A stretch of DNA of 64,000 bases from Proteocatella sphenisci DSM 23131 (GCF_000423525.1 NZ_AUID01000013.1:1-64000), one strand, 5' to 3'; positions 34,662 to 45,528 are shown, counted from the first letter of the stretch. Numbers and translations are program-made. Notes: generated by a model from the sequence alone, not told the origin.

Positions 34662-37600
34662 TTATACCATCTTTTCAAGATACTGCGCTATGCTTTTAAC
34701 CAACTTGTAATCTTGGAGTTTTCCAAAGTCCTTTTTCACTATGATCTTACCTTCTCTTGAAATAAATGAGATTGTATTCTTGTCTTTTACAATTTTTGCT
34801 ATCTTAAGTTTTTTACCAAGCGATCTAATGTAGGCTACTTCTATCAGCGCGCTTACTGAAAATGGCATATCCGAGAATCTATCTTCAATTTCTATTTCAA
34901 TATCCATCTTGTCTTCTTGATTAGATATGCTGGATATTTTTTTATATACCTCGATCTTATCCATCTCATTTTCTATATAGTCATTTGGTATATATGCATT
35001 CAATTTTATTGCCACTTCAGTTTCAGGTACATCTTCTTCTACAGTCTCACCTTTTAGTCTCATTATTTCTTGTTCAAGCATTTTTACATACATTTCGTAG
35101 CCTATATCTGCTATATGCCCATGCTGAGTTTCTCCAAGGAGTGTTCCTGCTCCTCTTATTTCTAAATCTCTCATTGCAACTTTAAATCCGGATCCAAATT
35201 CCGTAAATTCTTTTATGGTCTTAAGTCTTTTTTCTGATACTTCGGTTAAGACTTTGTCTTTCTCGTACATAAAATATGCATATCCTTGCCTTGAGCTCCT
35301 GCCCACTCTGCCTCTAAGCTGATATAGCTGAGAAAGACCCATTTTGTCTGCATCATATACTATCATTGTATTTGCGTTACTTATGTCCATACCAGTTTCT
35401 ATTATTGTTGTAGATATAAGCACATCATATTCTTTATTTGTAAATCCATTTACTATCTTTTCCAATTTTCTTGGACTCATCTGTCCATGCGCTACTGCTA
35501 TTCTGGCCGAAGGAACTATCCTTTGCAGCATTTGATACATTTTTTCTATAGTCTGTACACGGTTATATACAAAATAAATTTGGCCTCCCCTGTGTATCTC
35601 TCTTTCTATAGCATCTGCTATTATACTCTCCCTTGCTTCCATCACATATGTTATTATGGCTTGACGTTCTCTTGGCGGTTCTTCTAATAAACTCATATCC
35701 CTTATGCCACTGAGCGACATATGCAGTGTTCGCGGAATAGGAGTTGCCGAAAGACTTATTACATCTGAGTTAGTTCTGAGTTTTTTGAGTTTTTCCTTGT
35801 CCTTGACACCAAAACGCTGCTCTTCATCAACTACTATCAGTCCCAGATCTTTGAATTTTATGTCTTTTGAAAGTAATCTATGCGTTCCTATAACTACATC
35901 CACTTCACCTGAAGATATCTTTTCTATAATCTTTTCTTGATCTTTGGTAGTTCTAAACCTGCTTAAAACCTCTACTTTAATAGGAAAATTTTCAAATCTT
36001 TCTTTTATTGTATTGTAATGTTGTTGACTCAAGATTGTCGTGGGTACAAGAAATGCGCACTGCTTGGATTCCATACAAGCCTTGAATATGGCCCTGATTG
36101 CCACTTCTGTCTTGCCATACCCAACGTCTCCACATATAAGACGGTCCATTACCTTTTCGCTCTCCATATCGTTTTTAACGTCTTCTATAGCTCTTAGCTG
36201 ATCGTTTGTTTCTACATATGGAAAATCATATTCAAATTCTTTTTGCCATACAGTATCTTGTGAATATCTGTAGCCTTTGGTGTTTTCCCTTTTTGCATAT
36301 AACTCTACAAGGTCTTTGGCTATAAGTTCGATGATTTTCTTAGCTCTTGATCTTGTTTTTTTCCACTCATTACTACTTAGTTTACTAAGCTTTATTCCAT
36401 CTTCTGCAGAGTTTCCAATATATCTTTGGATTTTTGACATTTGTTCAAGAGGAAGGTATAGAGTGTCTCCTCCACCATATATTATTTTGATATAATCTTT
36501 TGTAATACTGTCAAATTCCTTCTGTTCCACTGCTACAAATTTCCCGATTCCATAATTTTCATGTACTACAAAATCTCCTGGTTTCAGTTCAATAAAACTC
36601 TCTATTTTACTTGTTTTAACTTTATCTTTGAATTTTCTGTCAGTACTTTTTGAAGTGTTAAATATTTCATTCTTTGTAAATATTGCCAGCTTATGCTTTG
36701 AATAAATTGACCCACCAGCAAAATACTCATCTGTAAATATTACATTTGAGTGCTCCGATTCTTGTGTGCCTATATTAATTCTTACAGAACCCACGTTATT
36801 TTCTTTCAGTGCTTTTTGAAGGTTTTTTGTAAACTCTTCATCTTTAAGTGAAATCAAAATCACATAGTCATTACTTCTTAGATACTTAAGCTCATTTATA
36901 AAGTCAAATATCTTCCCGTTAAAGACTTTAGCTTCTCTAGTTTCAAAATCAACTATTGCATCAACTGGAAAATCCTTTATAGAAGAAGTCACAGCTGTAT
37001 TGAAAATGTTTTTTTTCTCTTTTATTTTTTCCACCACATAAGATGGTGCCAGCAACAACTCACCTTCTCTTTTTATAGCAAAGCCTTTTTCTAGTGCTCC
37101 TTCAAAATTGTCACTGAATTCTTGATGAACATTCTCAAGTTTTTGAACTACCCTGTTAGGATCATTAACTTCAAAAAGAGAAATATCTTTTACATAATCA
37201 AATATAGTGTTTTCTCTGTCATAAAAATAATTGATATATTTTGAAACACCTTCAAAGTATATCCTGTTTTTAATTCTTTCCAGATCAAAAGATATGTCTT
37301 GATTAGTAACATCACTTATATCATCTTCAATTTCTTTAATTGCCTGTAAAAGATTTTGTGGATATATAAATGATCTTGCGGGAAGGATTTTTACTTTATT
37401 TACTTTTTCTATAGATTTTTGAGTGAAAATATCAAATATTCTTATAGAATCCACTTCATCGTCAAAAAGTTCTATCCTTACCGGATTCTCAATTCCTGGC
37501 GTAAATATATCTACAATTCCGCCCCTCATGGAAAACTGCCCTATACCTTCTACCTTGTGTTCTCTTACATATCCTGTATTTATCAATTTTTCAATCAATT

Positions 37601-38048
37601 GGTTTTTGTCTAGCACCTGTCCAAAAGCTATATCTTGGGAATTACTTAATATATACTCTTTTGGTACATATTTTTTTATAAGCGAATCCGAAGAAAAAAC
37701 TGCCAGATCGTAGTCATTGTTGGAAAGCTTGTAGAGACTTTCTACAAGTTCTGCCTCAAGTTTTCTATCTTTTGCTTCCACTGAGTAAAATCTAATATCT
37801 TCACTTTGTATATAGACTGAATTTATTCTTTTTTTTATAAAAGCATTGTGAAGTTTTTGTGCCTCTGCATCACTGTGAGTAATGACAGCATGTCTAATTC
37901 CTTTTCTTAAAAGAAATGAAGACATTTCCGATCTTTGATTTTCAATAAGTCCTGTGGCAAGCACTGATTTTTTTCCAGAATCTATATTATCAAGTATTTC
38001 TGTATACTCAATTGATGAGTCCAGTACTGCTTTTAAATAATTATTCAT
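34662..38048 (-). CDS. mfd: Transcription-repair coupling factor
   Basis: A 1128-residue SF2 translocase that removes stalled RNA polymerase and recruits UvrA. UvrB-like N-terminal part, an RNAP-interaction CarD-like domain (ELKPGDFVVHENYGIGKF near residue 490), Walker A LICGDVGYGKTEVA, DEEQRF box, the SATPIPRTL motif, and the QLRGRVGRSSRQGYAYF motif VI. Full length. It follows pth by 8 nt. Confidence 0.97.
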   Translation of the reverse strand: MNNYLKAVLDSSIEYTEILDNIDSGKKSVLATGLIENQRSEMSSFLLRKGIRHAVITHSDAEAQKLHNAFIKKRINSVYIQSEDIRFYSVEAKDRKLEAELVESLYKLSNNDYDLAVFSSDSLIKKYVPKEYILSNSQDIAFGQVLDKNQLIEKLINTGYVREHKVEGIGQFSMRGGIVDIFTPGIENPVRIELFDDEVDSIRIFDIFTQKSIEKVNKVKILPARSFIYPQNLLQAIKEIEDDISDVTNQDISFDLERIKNRIYFEGVSKYINYFYDRENTIFDYVKDISLFEVNDPNRVVQKLENVHQEFSDNFEGALEKGFAIKREGELLLAPSYVVEKIKEKKNIFNTAVTSSIKDFPVDAIVDFETREAKVFNGKIFDFINELKYLRSNDYVILISLKDEEFTKNLQKALKENNVGSVRINIGTQESEHSNVIFTDEYFAGGSIYSKHKLAIFTKNEIFNTSKSTDRKFKDKVKTSKIESFIELKPGDFVVHENYGIGKFVAVEQKEFDSITKDYIKIIYGGGDTLYLPLEQMSKIQRYIGNSAEDGIKLSKLSSNEWKKTRSRAKKIIELIAKDLVELYAKRENTKGYRYSQDTVWQKEFEYDFPYVETNDQLRAIEDVKNDMESEKVMDRLICGDVGYGKTEVAIRAIFKACMESKQCAFLVPTTILSQQHYNTIKERFENFPIKVEVLSRFRTTKDQEKIIEKISSGEVDVVIGTHRLLSKDIKFKDLGLIVVDEEQRFGVKDKEKLKKLRTNSDVISLSATPIPRTLHMSLSGIRDMSLLEEPPRERQAIITYVMEARESIIADAIEREIHRGGQIYFVYNRVQTIEKMYQMLQRIVPSARIAVAHGQMSPRKLEKIVNGFTNKEYDVLISTTIIETGMDISNANTMIVYDADKMGLSQLYQLRGRVGRSSRQGYAYFMYEKDKVLTEVSEKRLKTIKEFTEFGSGFKVAMRDLEIRGAGTLLGETQHGHIADIGYEMYVKMLEQEIMRLKGETVEEDVPETEVAIKLNAYIPNDYIENEMDKIEVYKKISSISNQEDKMDIEIEIEDRFSDMPFSVSALIEVAYIRSLGKKLKIAKIVKDKNTISFISREGKIIVKKDFGKLQDYKLVKSIAQYLEKMV

Positions 38049-38056
38049 TTTTACCT

Positions 38057-38617
38057 CTACTTGTTATACATATTCATGGCTTTATCAAGATTAGTCTCAA
38101 CTGTTTCAATTACAGCTTTTCTAGCATTCTTGATTGATTCAACAACATTGTCTGCCTCTGTTTTATCGAATCTGCCAAGCACAAAATTTGCAAGATCTTC
38201 ACCATGTTTGGGCCTTGAAACACCTATCCTTATTCTTGGAAAATCCTGATTTCCAAGAATATATATTATATTTCTCATTCCATTATGAGTACCCGAGCTT
38301 CCACTTTTTCTTATTCTTATTCTTCCTGTGTCAAGATCTATATCGTCATATATAACAATCATTTTAGAAGGATCCACTTTATAATAGTTCATGAGTTCTA
38401 CCACCGCCTGACCACTCAAATTCATGAATGTCTGAGGTTTTGCCAGTATTATTTTCTCACTTCCTATCCTTGCTTCTCCTATTAATGATTTGAACTTTAG
38501 TTTATCTATTTTTATATCAAGTTCTTTTGCTATTTCATCAACTGCTACAAATCCCACGTTATGTCTTGTTGTTTCGTATTGTTTTCCTGGATTTCCAAGT
38601 CCTACTATAAGATACAT
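38057..38617 (-). CDS. pth: Peptidyl-tRNA hydrolase
   Basis: A 186-residue Pth. It opens LIVGLGNPGKQYETTRHNVGF with catalytic His19, has KPQTFMNLSG and DDIDLDTGRIRIRKSGSSGTHNG, with the second His near residue 112. It recycles peptidyl-tRNA. Between prs and mfd, with its own leader after a terminator. Confidence 0.96.
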   Translation of the reverse strand: MYLIVGLGNPGKQYETTRHNVGFVAVDEIAKELDIKIDKLKFKSLIGEARIGSEKIILAKPQTFMNLSGQAVVELMNYYKVDPSKMIVIYDDIDLDTGRIRIRKSGSSGTHNGMRNIIYILGNQDFPRIRIGVSRPKHGEDLANFVLGRFDKTEADNVVESIKNARKAVIETVETNLDKAMNMYNK

Positions 38618-38637
38618 TTTTTTCTCCTGTTTTTCAG

Positions 38638-38664
38638 CTGAAAAAGAGCCTTATTAAGGCCCTT
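38638..38664 (-). terminator. Terminator after prs
   Basis: On the minus strand AAAGGGCCTT-AAT-AAGGCTCTTT is followed by TTTCAG. It lies between prs and pth. Confidence 0.6.
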
Positions 38665-38665
38665 T

Positions 38666-38700
38666 CATATTTCATATTTCATATTTCATATTTCATATTT
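38666..38700. repeat. Seven-base tandem repeat, five copies
   Basis: CATATTT is repeated five times without interruption (reads AAATATG on the minus strand). It lies between the prs stop and the terminator. Such a track can change copy number by slippage. Confidence 0.9.
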
Positions 38701-38712
38701 CTTAATTATTAT

Positions 38713-39675
38713 TTACTTCTGTGGTTCAGGTGAGAATAAAACACTCACAGACTCACAGTCAAATATTTTTTCAATAGCTGATGCAAAAAGTGGCGCCGTT
38801 GAAAGTACTTTTATTTTATCAATTCTTTTTTCTTCAGGAAGAGGTATAGTATCAAGAACTATAATCTCCGTAAGATCAGAGTTTTGAAGTCTTTCTATTG
38901 CCGGTCCTGAAAGTACAGGGTGAGTACAACATGCATAGATATTCTTTGCTCCAAATTTTTTCAAAGCCTCTGCTGCATTACAAAGTGTTCCCGCTGTGTC
39001 TATCATGTCATCAAGTATAATAAGATTTTTATCTCTTACATCACCTATTATGTTCATAACTTCTGAAACATTGTCTTTTGGTCTTCTCTTGTCTACAATG
39101 GCAATCGGAGAATCCAGGTACTGTGCAAAAATCCTTGCCCTTGCAACACTTCCATGGTCTGGAGATACAATAACAAGATCTTCAATTTTCAACTTCTCAA
39201 AATGCTCCATCAAAATTCTTCCACCTAGAAGATGATCTACTGGTATATCAAAATATCCTTGAATCTGGTTTGCATGCAAATCCATTGTAAGAATTCTATC
39301 TGCGCCTGCAGCGGTAAGAAGATTAGCCACAAGTTTCGCTGTGATTGGATCTCTTGCTTTCGCTTTTCTGTCCTGTCTTGCATATCCATAATATGGGATA
39401 ACAGCTGTTATTCTTCCTGCAGAAGCACGTTTGAATGCATCTATCATAATAAGCATTTCCATTAGATGTCTGTTTACAGGAGAACATGTTGATTGAATTA
39501 TAAAAGCATCAACACCTCTCACACTCTCATTGATGTTTACAGAAATCTCTCCATCACTGAATCTTGTTACTACAGCGTCACCAAGCTCTACGCCTAACTG
39601 CGATGCTATTTTCTGAGCTAGTTCCTTGTTAGAATTTCCACTGAAAATCTTAATCTTATTACCACTAGTATTCAT
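38713..39675 (-). CDS. prs: Ribose-phosphate pyrophosphokinase
   Basis: A 320-residue PRPP synthetase. [38 protein letters not shown] (ATP and Mg sites), the PRPP-binding [13 protein letters not shown], and [11 protein letters not shown] are all present. Substrate supply for nucleotides, His and Trp. It follows glmU by 30 nt, a common clostridial pair. Confidence 0.97.
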   Translation of the reverse strand: MNTSGNKIKIFSGNSNKELAQKIASQLGVELGDAVVTRFSDGEISVNINESVRGVDAFIIQSTCSPVNRHLMEMLIMIDAFKRASAGRITAVIPYYGYARQDRKAKARDPITAKLVANLLTAAGADRILTMDLHANQIQGYFDIPVDHLLGGRILMEHFEKLKIEDLVIVSPDHGSVARARIFAQYLDSPIAIVDKRRPKDNVSEVMNIIGDVRDKNLIILDDMIDTAGTLCNAAEALKKFGAKNIYACCTHPVLSGPAIERLQNSDLTEIIVLDTIPLPEEKRIDKIKVLSTAPLFASAIEKIFDCESVSVLFSPEPQK

Positions 39676-39705
39676 TACTTCCTCCTAAAGATTATTAAGT
39701 TATAT

Positions 39706-41043
39706 TTACTTATTATTCCAATCATTTTTATTGACCTGACGACCTCTGGCTATTGCAAGATTGCCTTTTGGAACATCCTGAGTTATAGTTGATCCAGCCG
39801 CAATAAATGCATTTTCTTCTATAGTAACAGGCGCTACCAGGTTTGAATTTGACCCTATGAAAGAATTGTCTTTAACTACCGTCTTGAATTTATTTTCTCC
39901 GTCATAATTCACAAATACAACACCACAACCAATATTTACATTAGAACCTATTTCCGCATCTCCAACATAGCTTAGATGAGAAGCTTTTGAACCATCTCCA
40001 AAACTGGCATTTTTAAATTCTACAAAGTCACCAATTTTACAATTGTTTCCTATTTTAGTTCCAGGTCTAAGATACGCATATGGCCCCACAGTTGTATTGT
40101 TTCCAATTTTCGAATCCAATATTGTTGATGATTTTACAGTTACATTTTCACCTATGATACTGTTTTCTATCGTGGTATTTTCTCTTATCTCTGTATTTTT
40201 TTTAATTACAGAGCTTCCTTTTATATAACAATTAGGATGTATCATACAATCCTTTTCAATAATAACACTTTTGTCTATATAAGTACAGTCCGGATTGATC
40301 ATTGTAACGCCATTTTTCATATGACCTTCGTTTATTCTCTTTCTCATTACATACTCTGCCTGAGAAAGTTGCAAACGACTATTTATACCCAGTATAGATT
40401 CACTGTCCACGACAAATGTTGAGACCTGATGAGCTATCGCAATATTTTCAAGCACATCTGTAAGATAGTATTCATTTTGGCTGTTGTTAGTGCTAAGATT
40501 AGCAAGCTCACTTTTTAAAAGTTTTCCTTCTATTATATAGGTACCTGCATTTATCTCATTTATCTTCTTTTGGTTTTCGTCTGAGTCTTTTTCTTCTACT
40601 ATCTTTATAAATTTATCACGGGATTTTACTATTCTACCATACCCAGTTGGATCTTTTACAAATGATGTCATTATTACAGCTTTATTCCCCTGTTTTTTAA
40701 GATCATACATATTTTGCAGAACTTCTTTTTCTATAAGAGGAGTGTCTCCACATACAATAAGCACCTCATCATCGTCTGCAATGTAGTCTATCGCCATCAT
40801 CACAGCATGTCCAGTGCCCAGTTGTTCAGTCTGATATGCATATTTTACGCTTTGTTCAAAGTAGTCTTTTACAACTTCACTCTTGTGTCCAATAACCACA
40901 ACAGCTTCACTATTATCTATTTCAGTATTGTTTAGTACATGTTCAAGCATTGGCAGACCACATACTTTATGCATTACTTTTGGAAGTTCAGATTTCATCC
41001 TTGTTCCCTGTCCAGCCGCCAGTATAATGACTTTTAAGCTCAT
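39706..41043 (-). CDS. glmU: Bifunctional UDP-GlcNAc pyrophosphorylase / glucosamine-1-P acetyltransferase
   Basis: A 445-residue enzyme for UDP-GlcNAc, the first cell-wall building block. LAAGQGTRMKSELPKVMH at the N-terminus is the nucleotidyl site. The C-terminal half (residues 250-445) is a left-handed beta-helix with hexapeptide repeats (IGENVTVKSSTI). Slightly shorter than Bacillus GlmU. Upstream lies the 334-nt divergent gap before pycA. Confidence 0.96.
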   Translation of the reverse strand: MSLKVIILAAGQGTRMKSELPKVMHKVCGLPMLEHVLNNTEIDNSEAVVVIGHKSEVVKDYFEQSVKYAYQTEQLGTGHAVMMAIDYIADDDEVLIVCGDTPLIEKEVLQNMYDLKKQGNKAVIMTSFVKDPTGYGRIVKSRDKFIKIVEEKDSDENQKKINEINAGTYIIEGKLLKSELANLSTNNSQNEYYLTDVLENIAIAHQVSTFVVDSESILGINSRLQLSQAEYVMRKRINEGHMKNGVTMINPDCTYIDKSVIIEKDCMIHPNCYIKGSSVIKKNTEIRENTTIENSIIGENVTVKSSTILDSKIGNNTTVGPYAYLRPGTKIGNNCKIGDFVEFKNASFGDGSKASHLSYVGDAEIGSNVNIGCGVVFVNYDGENKFKTVVKDNSFIGSNSNLVAPVTIEENAFIAAGSTITQDVPKGNLAIARGRQVNKNDWNNK

Positions 41044-41275
41044 AAGAAACCTCTGTTTTCTATATAACGTTTATAATTATTCATAACCATACTAATAATA
41101 ACACTTTTTAATATATAAATACAAGTTTTTTCAACAGATTCATAATTTTTTTATTTTTTGATACAATTGAATCATAAATTTCATAAATTCCATTCTTGCA
41201 ACAAAGTGTTTTATAGTGCTCAAGTTATTGTTACAAATGGATTTTCAAAAAAATAGTTTTAATATAAATGCATGA

Positions 41276-41304
41276 TTGACTATTTCAATCTTGCATGATA
41301 TATT
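41276..41304 (+). promoter_or_regulatory. Promoter of pycA
   Basis: TTGACT (41276-41281), 17 bp, TATATT (41299-41304), giving a start about 67 nt before the ATG. In the rest of the 334-nt gap 41044-41377 I see only AT-rich sequence and no gene. A minus-strand glmU promoter is likely but not clear. Confidence 0.65.
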
Positions 41305-41377
41305 TATATAAAGAATTTTTTGTACTTCATTTTAATATTGATACTAATTTAACGCAAATATAGGAGGTTTTTTATAC

Positions 41378-44300
41378 ATGTCTCAAGAAATAAAGCAATT
41401 TAAAAAAGTAATGGTAGCAAACCGCGGAGAAATAGCCATAAGAATATTCAGGGCATTAACAGAACTTGGAATTAGAACTGTAGGAATTTATTCCAAAGAA
41501 GACAAATTATCCCTTTTCAGGACTAAGGCAGATGAATCTTACCTTATAGGAGAGAACAAGAGTCCTATCGATGCCTATCTTGATATGGAAGGCATCATAA
41601 GACTGGCAAAAAGCAAAAAAGTTGATGCTATACATCCTGGTTATGGATTCCTTTCAGAAAACCCTTTATTTGCAAAAATGTGTCGCGACAATGGAATCGA
41701 ATTTATAGGCCCTTCTGTAGAAACTATGGAGATGATGGGTGACAAGATAAGTTCAAAGAAAATAGCTGATATATGTGGTGTTCCCACTATTCCTGGAACA
41801 AAGGACGCTATAAAAACAGTAGAAGATGCTATAAGAATTGCCGAAGAAATCGGTTACCCCGTAATGGTAAAGGCTTCTAACGGTGGTGGTGGCCGCGGAA
41901 TGCGTATCGTAAGGTCAAGCAGCCAGATGCAGACAGATTTTCAATCTGCCATGAATGAATCTATAAAGGCTTTTGGCGATGACAAGATATTTATAGAAAA
42001 ATACCTTCATAAACCAAAACATATAGAAGTTCAAATCCTTGGAGATGCTTACGGAAACATAGTTCATCTTTATGAGAGAGATTGTTCATTGCAAAGAAGA
42101 CATCAGAAGGTGATTGAGTTTGCCCCCTCTATATCTCTTAAAGAAGATACAAAAAAGAAGCTCCTTGAGTCAGCTCTAAAACTTGCAAACCATGTAAACT
42201 ACAAGAGCGCGGGAACACTTGAGTATCTGGTTGATGAACAGGAAAACTTCTATTTCATAGAAATGAACCCTCGTATTCAAGTTGAACATACAGTTACTGA
42301 AATGATTACAGGAATAGACATTGTTCAAAGCCAGATTCTTATTGAAATGGGACATTCTTTAAAATCTGAAGAAATAAACATACAGTCACAAGAAGATGTA
42401 AAAGTTAATGGCTACTCAATTCAGTGCCGTTTGACTACTGAAGATCCTACAAAAGGTTTTATGCCTGACACAGGCAAAATTTCTGTTTACCGATCTGGTT
42501 CAGGATTTGGAATACGTCTAGATGGAGGAAACGGCTTTACCGGTTCAGAGATAACCCCATATTATGATAGTCTTCTAGTAAAAACCACTTCATGGGACAG
42601 AACTTTCCAGGGAGCGACTAGAAAAGTCATCAGATCCCTTAGAGAGTTCAGGATAAGAGGTGTTAAGACAAACACACCTTTCCTTATAAATGTGCTGAAC
42701 CACCCAAGTTTTATTGAAGGAAAATGTTATACTTCCTTTATAGAGGAAACAACAGAACTTTTTGATATAAAAGCCAGCAAAGACAGGGCCAGCAAGCTGA
42801 TTAACTTTATTGGTAATGTAACCGTAAATGAGCGTACTAATAACAGATTTGATGAAAGTATGATTAATATTCCTAAATTTGCAATCACAGATACACCTGG
42901 ATCTAGAGACTTGTTCCTTAAAATGGGTGCAAAAGACTTCACTCAGATGATCAAAAATGAAAAGAAGCTGTATATTACTGATACCACCATGCGAGATGCA
43001 CACCAGTCACTGATTGCTACAAGGCTTCGTACTCACGACATGGTAAAGATAGCCCCTTATGCAAACGAAGTATTTAAAGATACATTTTCTATGGAGACAT
43101 GGGGTGGAGCTACATTTGACGTAGCATACAGATTCCTCAAAGAATCTCCATGGGTAAGACTGCAAACACTAAATAAGCTCATGCCTAATGTGCTTCAGCA
43201 TATGCTCCTTAGATCTTCAAATGCCGTAGGTTACAAAAACTATCCCGACAATGTAGTTGCCGAATTTATCAAGCAATCTGCTGAAAGAGGAGTAGATGTA
43301 TTTAAAATATTTGACAGCCTTAACTGGATAGAGAACATGGAAAGACCAATCGAAGAAGCTCTAAAGACTGGAAAAATTGTCCATGGAGCAATATGCTACA
43401 CTTCAAACATACTTGATCCTAATAATACAAAATATACTACCCAGTATTATATAGAAAAAGCAAAACAGCTCGAAAGCATGGGAGTTCACATCGTAGGAAT
43501 AAAAGACATGTCAGGTCTGCTTAAACCTTATGCTGCAAAAGAGCTTGTAACTGCCCTAAAAAAAGAGCTTAATATCCCAATTGAAATCCATACTCACGAC
43601 TCTACCGGAAATGGGGTAAGTACAGTGCTTATGGCAGCAGAAGCAGGCGCAGATATAGTTGACTGCGCTATAGAATCAATGTCAGGACTTACAAGCCAGC
43701 CATCACTTAACTCTGTGGTTGAGGCTCTAAGACATACTCCTAGAGACACCGGCCTTGATATAGACAAACTTAATGAAATCAGCGCATACTATCTTGGCGT
43801 AAGAAACATATATTCAAAATTTGAGACAGAGTTAAAAACCCCTTCTGTTGAAATATATAAATATGAAATACCAGGAGGACAGTATTCAAACCTACTTCCT
43901 CAAGTTCAGAGTCTTGGTCTGGGAGACAGGTTCCAGGAAGTTAAAGCAGCATTTAAAGAAGCTAACGATCTTTTCGGTGATATAGTTAAAGTAACGCCAT
44001 CTTCTAAAATAGTTGGTGATATGGCTATATTTATGGTAAAGAATGACATCAACAAGGATAACATAATGGAAAAAGGAAAAGATGTCTCTTTCCCAGAGTC
44101 AGTTATAGAATATTTCATGGGATATATAGGCCAGCCTGAAGGCGGATTCCCTAAAGAACTTCAAAAACTTGTTCTTAAAGGTGCTACTCCAATTACCTGC
44201 AGGCCTGGGGAACTTCTTCCTCCTGAAGATTTTGATGCTATCAAAAAATATCTTGATGAAAATTATGATGGCAGAGGAAACTCAAGAAATGTAGTAAGTT

Positions 44301-44809
44301 ACTCTCTATACCCAAAAGTTTATGATGATTACTGCAAACATCTTGATCTTTATAACGACATAAGCAAGCTTCCGTCTAATGTGTTCTTTAATGGTCTTGA
44401 TGTCGGTGAAGAGGTCGATGTTGAAATAGAACCAGGTAAAGTACTCAACATGAAATTCCTTTCAATGAACGATCCTGATTCAAGCGGAATGAGAACGCTG
44501 AGCTTTGAAGTTAACGGTTCATCCAGAGAAACCGAGATCCTTGACCATTCAGTTGAGATCATCAAGTACGATGAAAGAAAAGTAGATTCTACAAATCCAA
44601 AACATATAGGTTCTCCAATTCCTGGAAATGTCGTTAAGATATTTGTAAAAGCAGGAGACGCTATCGAAGCCAATAAGCCAATAATGACTATAGAAGCTAT
44701 GAAAATGGAAACCACCGTACTTTCGAAGGCTAATGGCCTTATATCCGAAATACTTGTAAAAGAAGGTGACCGTGTTACCGATAATCAGCTTATAGCTACT
44801 TTAGAATAA
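41378..44809 (+). CDS. pyc: Pyruvate carboxylase
   Basis: A 1143-residue biotin enzyme that makes oxaloacetate from pyruvate, HCO3- and ATP. Biotin carboxylase domain: KVMVANRGEIAIRIFRAL, VKASNGGGGRGMRIV (ATP grasp), FIEMNPRIQVEHTVTE. Carboxyltransferase domain (about residues 530-800): TDTTMRDAHQSLIATRLRT and MSGLTSQPSLNS. Biotinyl domain at the C-terminus: IEAMKMETTV, with the biotinylated Lys in AMKM. GGAGG precedes the ATG. Ends at a bidirectional terminator. Confidence 0.97.
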   Translation: MSQEIKQFKKVMVANRGEIAIRIFRALTELGIRTVGIYSKEDKLSLFRTKADESYLIGENKSPIDAYLDMEGIIRLAKSKKVDAIHPGYGFLSENPLFAKMCRDNGIEFIGPSVETMEMMGDKISSKKIADICGVPTIPGTKDAIKTVEDAIRIAEEIGYPVMVKASNGGGGRGMRIVRSSSQMQTDFQSAMNESIKAFGDDKIFIEKYLHKPKHIEVQILGDAYGNIVHLYERDCSLQRRHQKVIEFAPSISLKEDTKKKLLESALKLANHVNYKSAGTLEYLVDEQENFYFIEMNPRIQVEHTVTEMITGIDIVQSQILIEMGHSLKSEEINIQSQEDVKVNGYSIQCRLTTEDPTKGFMPDTGKISVYRSGSGFGIRLDGGNGFTGSEITPYYDSLLVKTTSWDRTFQGATRKVIRSLREFRIRGVKTNTPFLINVLNHPSFIEGKCYTSFIEETTELFDIKASKDRASKLINFIGNVTVNERTNNRFDESMINIPKFAITDTPGSRDLFLKMGAKDFTQMIKNEKKLYITDTTMRDAHQSLIATRLRTHDMVKIAPYANEVFKDTFSMETWGGATFDVAYRFLKESPWVRLQTLNKLMPNVLQHMLLRSSNAVGYKNYPDNVVAEFIKQSAERGVDVFKIFDSLNWIENMERPIEEALKTGKIVHGAICYTSNILDPNNTKYTTQYYIEKAKQLESMGVHIVGIKDMSGLLKPYAAKELVTALKKELNIPIEIHTHDSTGNGVSTVLMAAEAGADIVDCAIESMSGLTSQPSLNSVVEALRHTPRDTGLDIDKLNEISAYYLGVRNIYSKFETELKTPSVEIYKYEIPGGQYSNLLPQVQSLGLGDRFQEVKAAFKEANDLFGDIVKVTPSSKIVGDMAIFMVKNDINKDNIMEKGKDVSFPESVIEYFMGYIGQPEGGFPKELQKLVLKGATPITCRPGELLPPEDFDAIKKYLDENYDGRGNSRNVVSYSLYPKVYDDYCKHLDLYNDISKLPSNVFFNGLDVGEEVDVEIEPGKVLNMKFLSMNDPDSSGMRTLSFEVNGSSRETEILDHSVEIIKYDERKVDSTNPKHIGSPIPGNVVKIFVKAGDAIEANKPIMTIEAMKMETTVLSKANGLISEILVKEGDRVTDNQLIATLE

Positions 44810-44843
44810 CAACATTAGTAACTAAAATTCAATAAATCTCTAT

Positions 44844-44879
44844 TTTAAAAGGCTCAGAATGGTTTCCGAGCCTTTTAAA
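44844..44879. terminator. Terminator after pycA (and DUF2202 gene)
   Basis: TTTAAAAGGCTC pairs with GAGCCTTTTAAA around a 12-nt loop, with T/A-rich flanks, between convergent genes. Confidence 0.85.
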
Positions 44880-44901
44880 TAATGAATCATATAGTTTTAA
44901 A

Positions 44902-45528
44902 TTATAAAGCCTGTCTTCTACCCTGTCCATTGCCATTTCCATTTCTGCGTCCCTGCCCCATTCCAGTACCATTGCCTGTTCCTGTGCATGTTCCTGATGC
45001 GGCATTTTCAAATGCTCTCAGATGGTTTTTGGATGCATTCATGAGTCTTTCAAATATTGCTCTCACATCATCGTTCAGGTCCTCTTTGAGGAATTTTTCG
45101 TACATTGCTATGTTATTCTCCTCAGCCTTGATTTCTATGCCATAGGATTCCTGTAGTGATGGTGGCATTTCAACAAGAGACTTCCAATCCTTTTCCGGTA
45201 CAGTCACCTTATATTTTTCAAAAAGAGGAAGCAGCATACTGACATGCCTCTGCTCAGCTCTCACAATGTTTGTGAACGGCCTCTGAGCGCCGAACTTTTC
45301 GATTATCATCTGATACCCTGCAAGCGCAAGATTTTCATCTTCAACAGCATAGACAAGCATCTCCTCAAGGGTATAGCTGCTGTCTGAAGAAGCCGCTGCT
45401 GCGCCATACTTTTCAGTGGATATACTGCTGTCTTCAACTGCATATACAGCTCCTCCTGATACTGCAGATACTATCATCGCAGCAGATAAAAATATGCCTG
45501 CCGATTTTTTCAAGATATTCTTTCTCAT
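44902..45528 (-). CDS. Secreted DUF2202 ferritin-like protein
   Basis: A 208-residue exported protein. The signal peptide runs MRKNILKKSAGIFLSAAMIV to about AVYA. The DUF2202 domain (residues 45-165) is a four-helix ferritin-like bundle with EMLVYAVEDENLALAGYQMI, VRAEQRHVSMLLPLFEKY and IKAEENNIAMYEKFL, whose Glu/His residues suggest a di-iron site. The tail is Gly/Asn/Arg-rich (GTGNGTGMGQGRRNGNG). I chose the ATG at 45528 with AAGGAG 9 nt upstream. The longer frame overlaps the sensor kinase. Function unknown. Confidence 0.8.
   Translation of the reverse strand: MRKNILKKSAGIFLSAAMIVSAVSGGAVYAVEDSSISTEKYGAAAASSDSSYTLEEMLVYAVEDENLALAGYQMIIEKFGAQRPFTNIVRAEQRHVSMLLPLFEKYKVTVPEKDWKSLVEMPPSLQESYGIEIKAEENNIAMYEKFLKEDLNDDVRAIFERLMNASKNHLRAFENAASGTCTGTGNGTGMGQGRRNGNGNGQGRRQAL

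Noticed and set aside
41044-41377. A 334-nt intergenic gap between glmU and pycA that might hold a small RNA or riboswitch
   Set aside because: Apart from a clear plus-strand promoter I saw no conserved motif or strong hairpin, so none is claimed.
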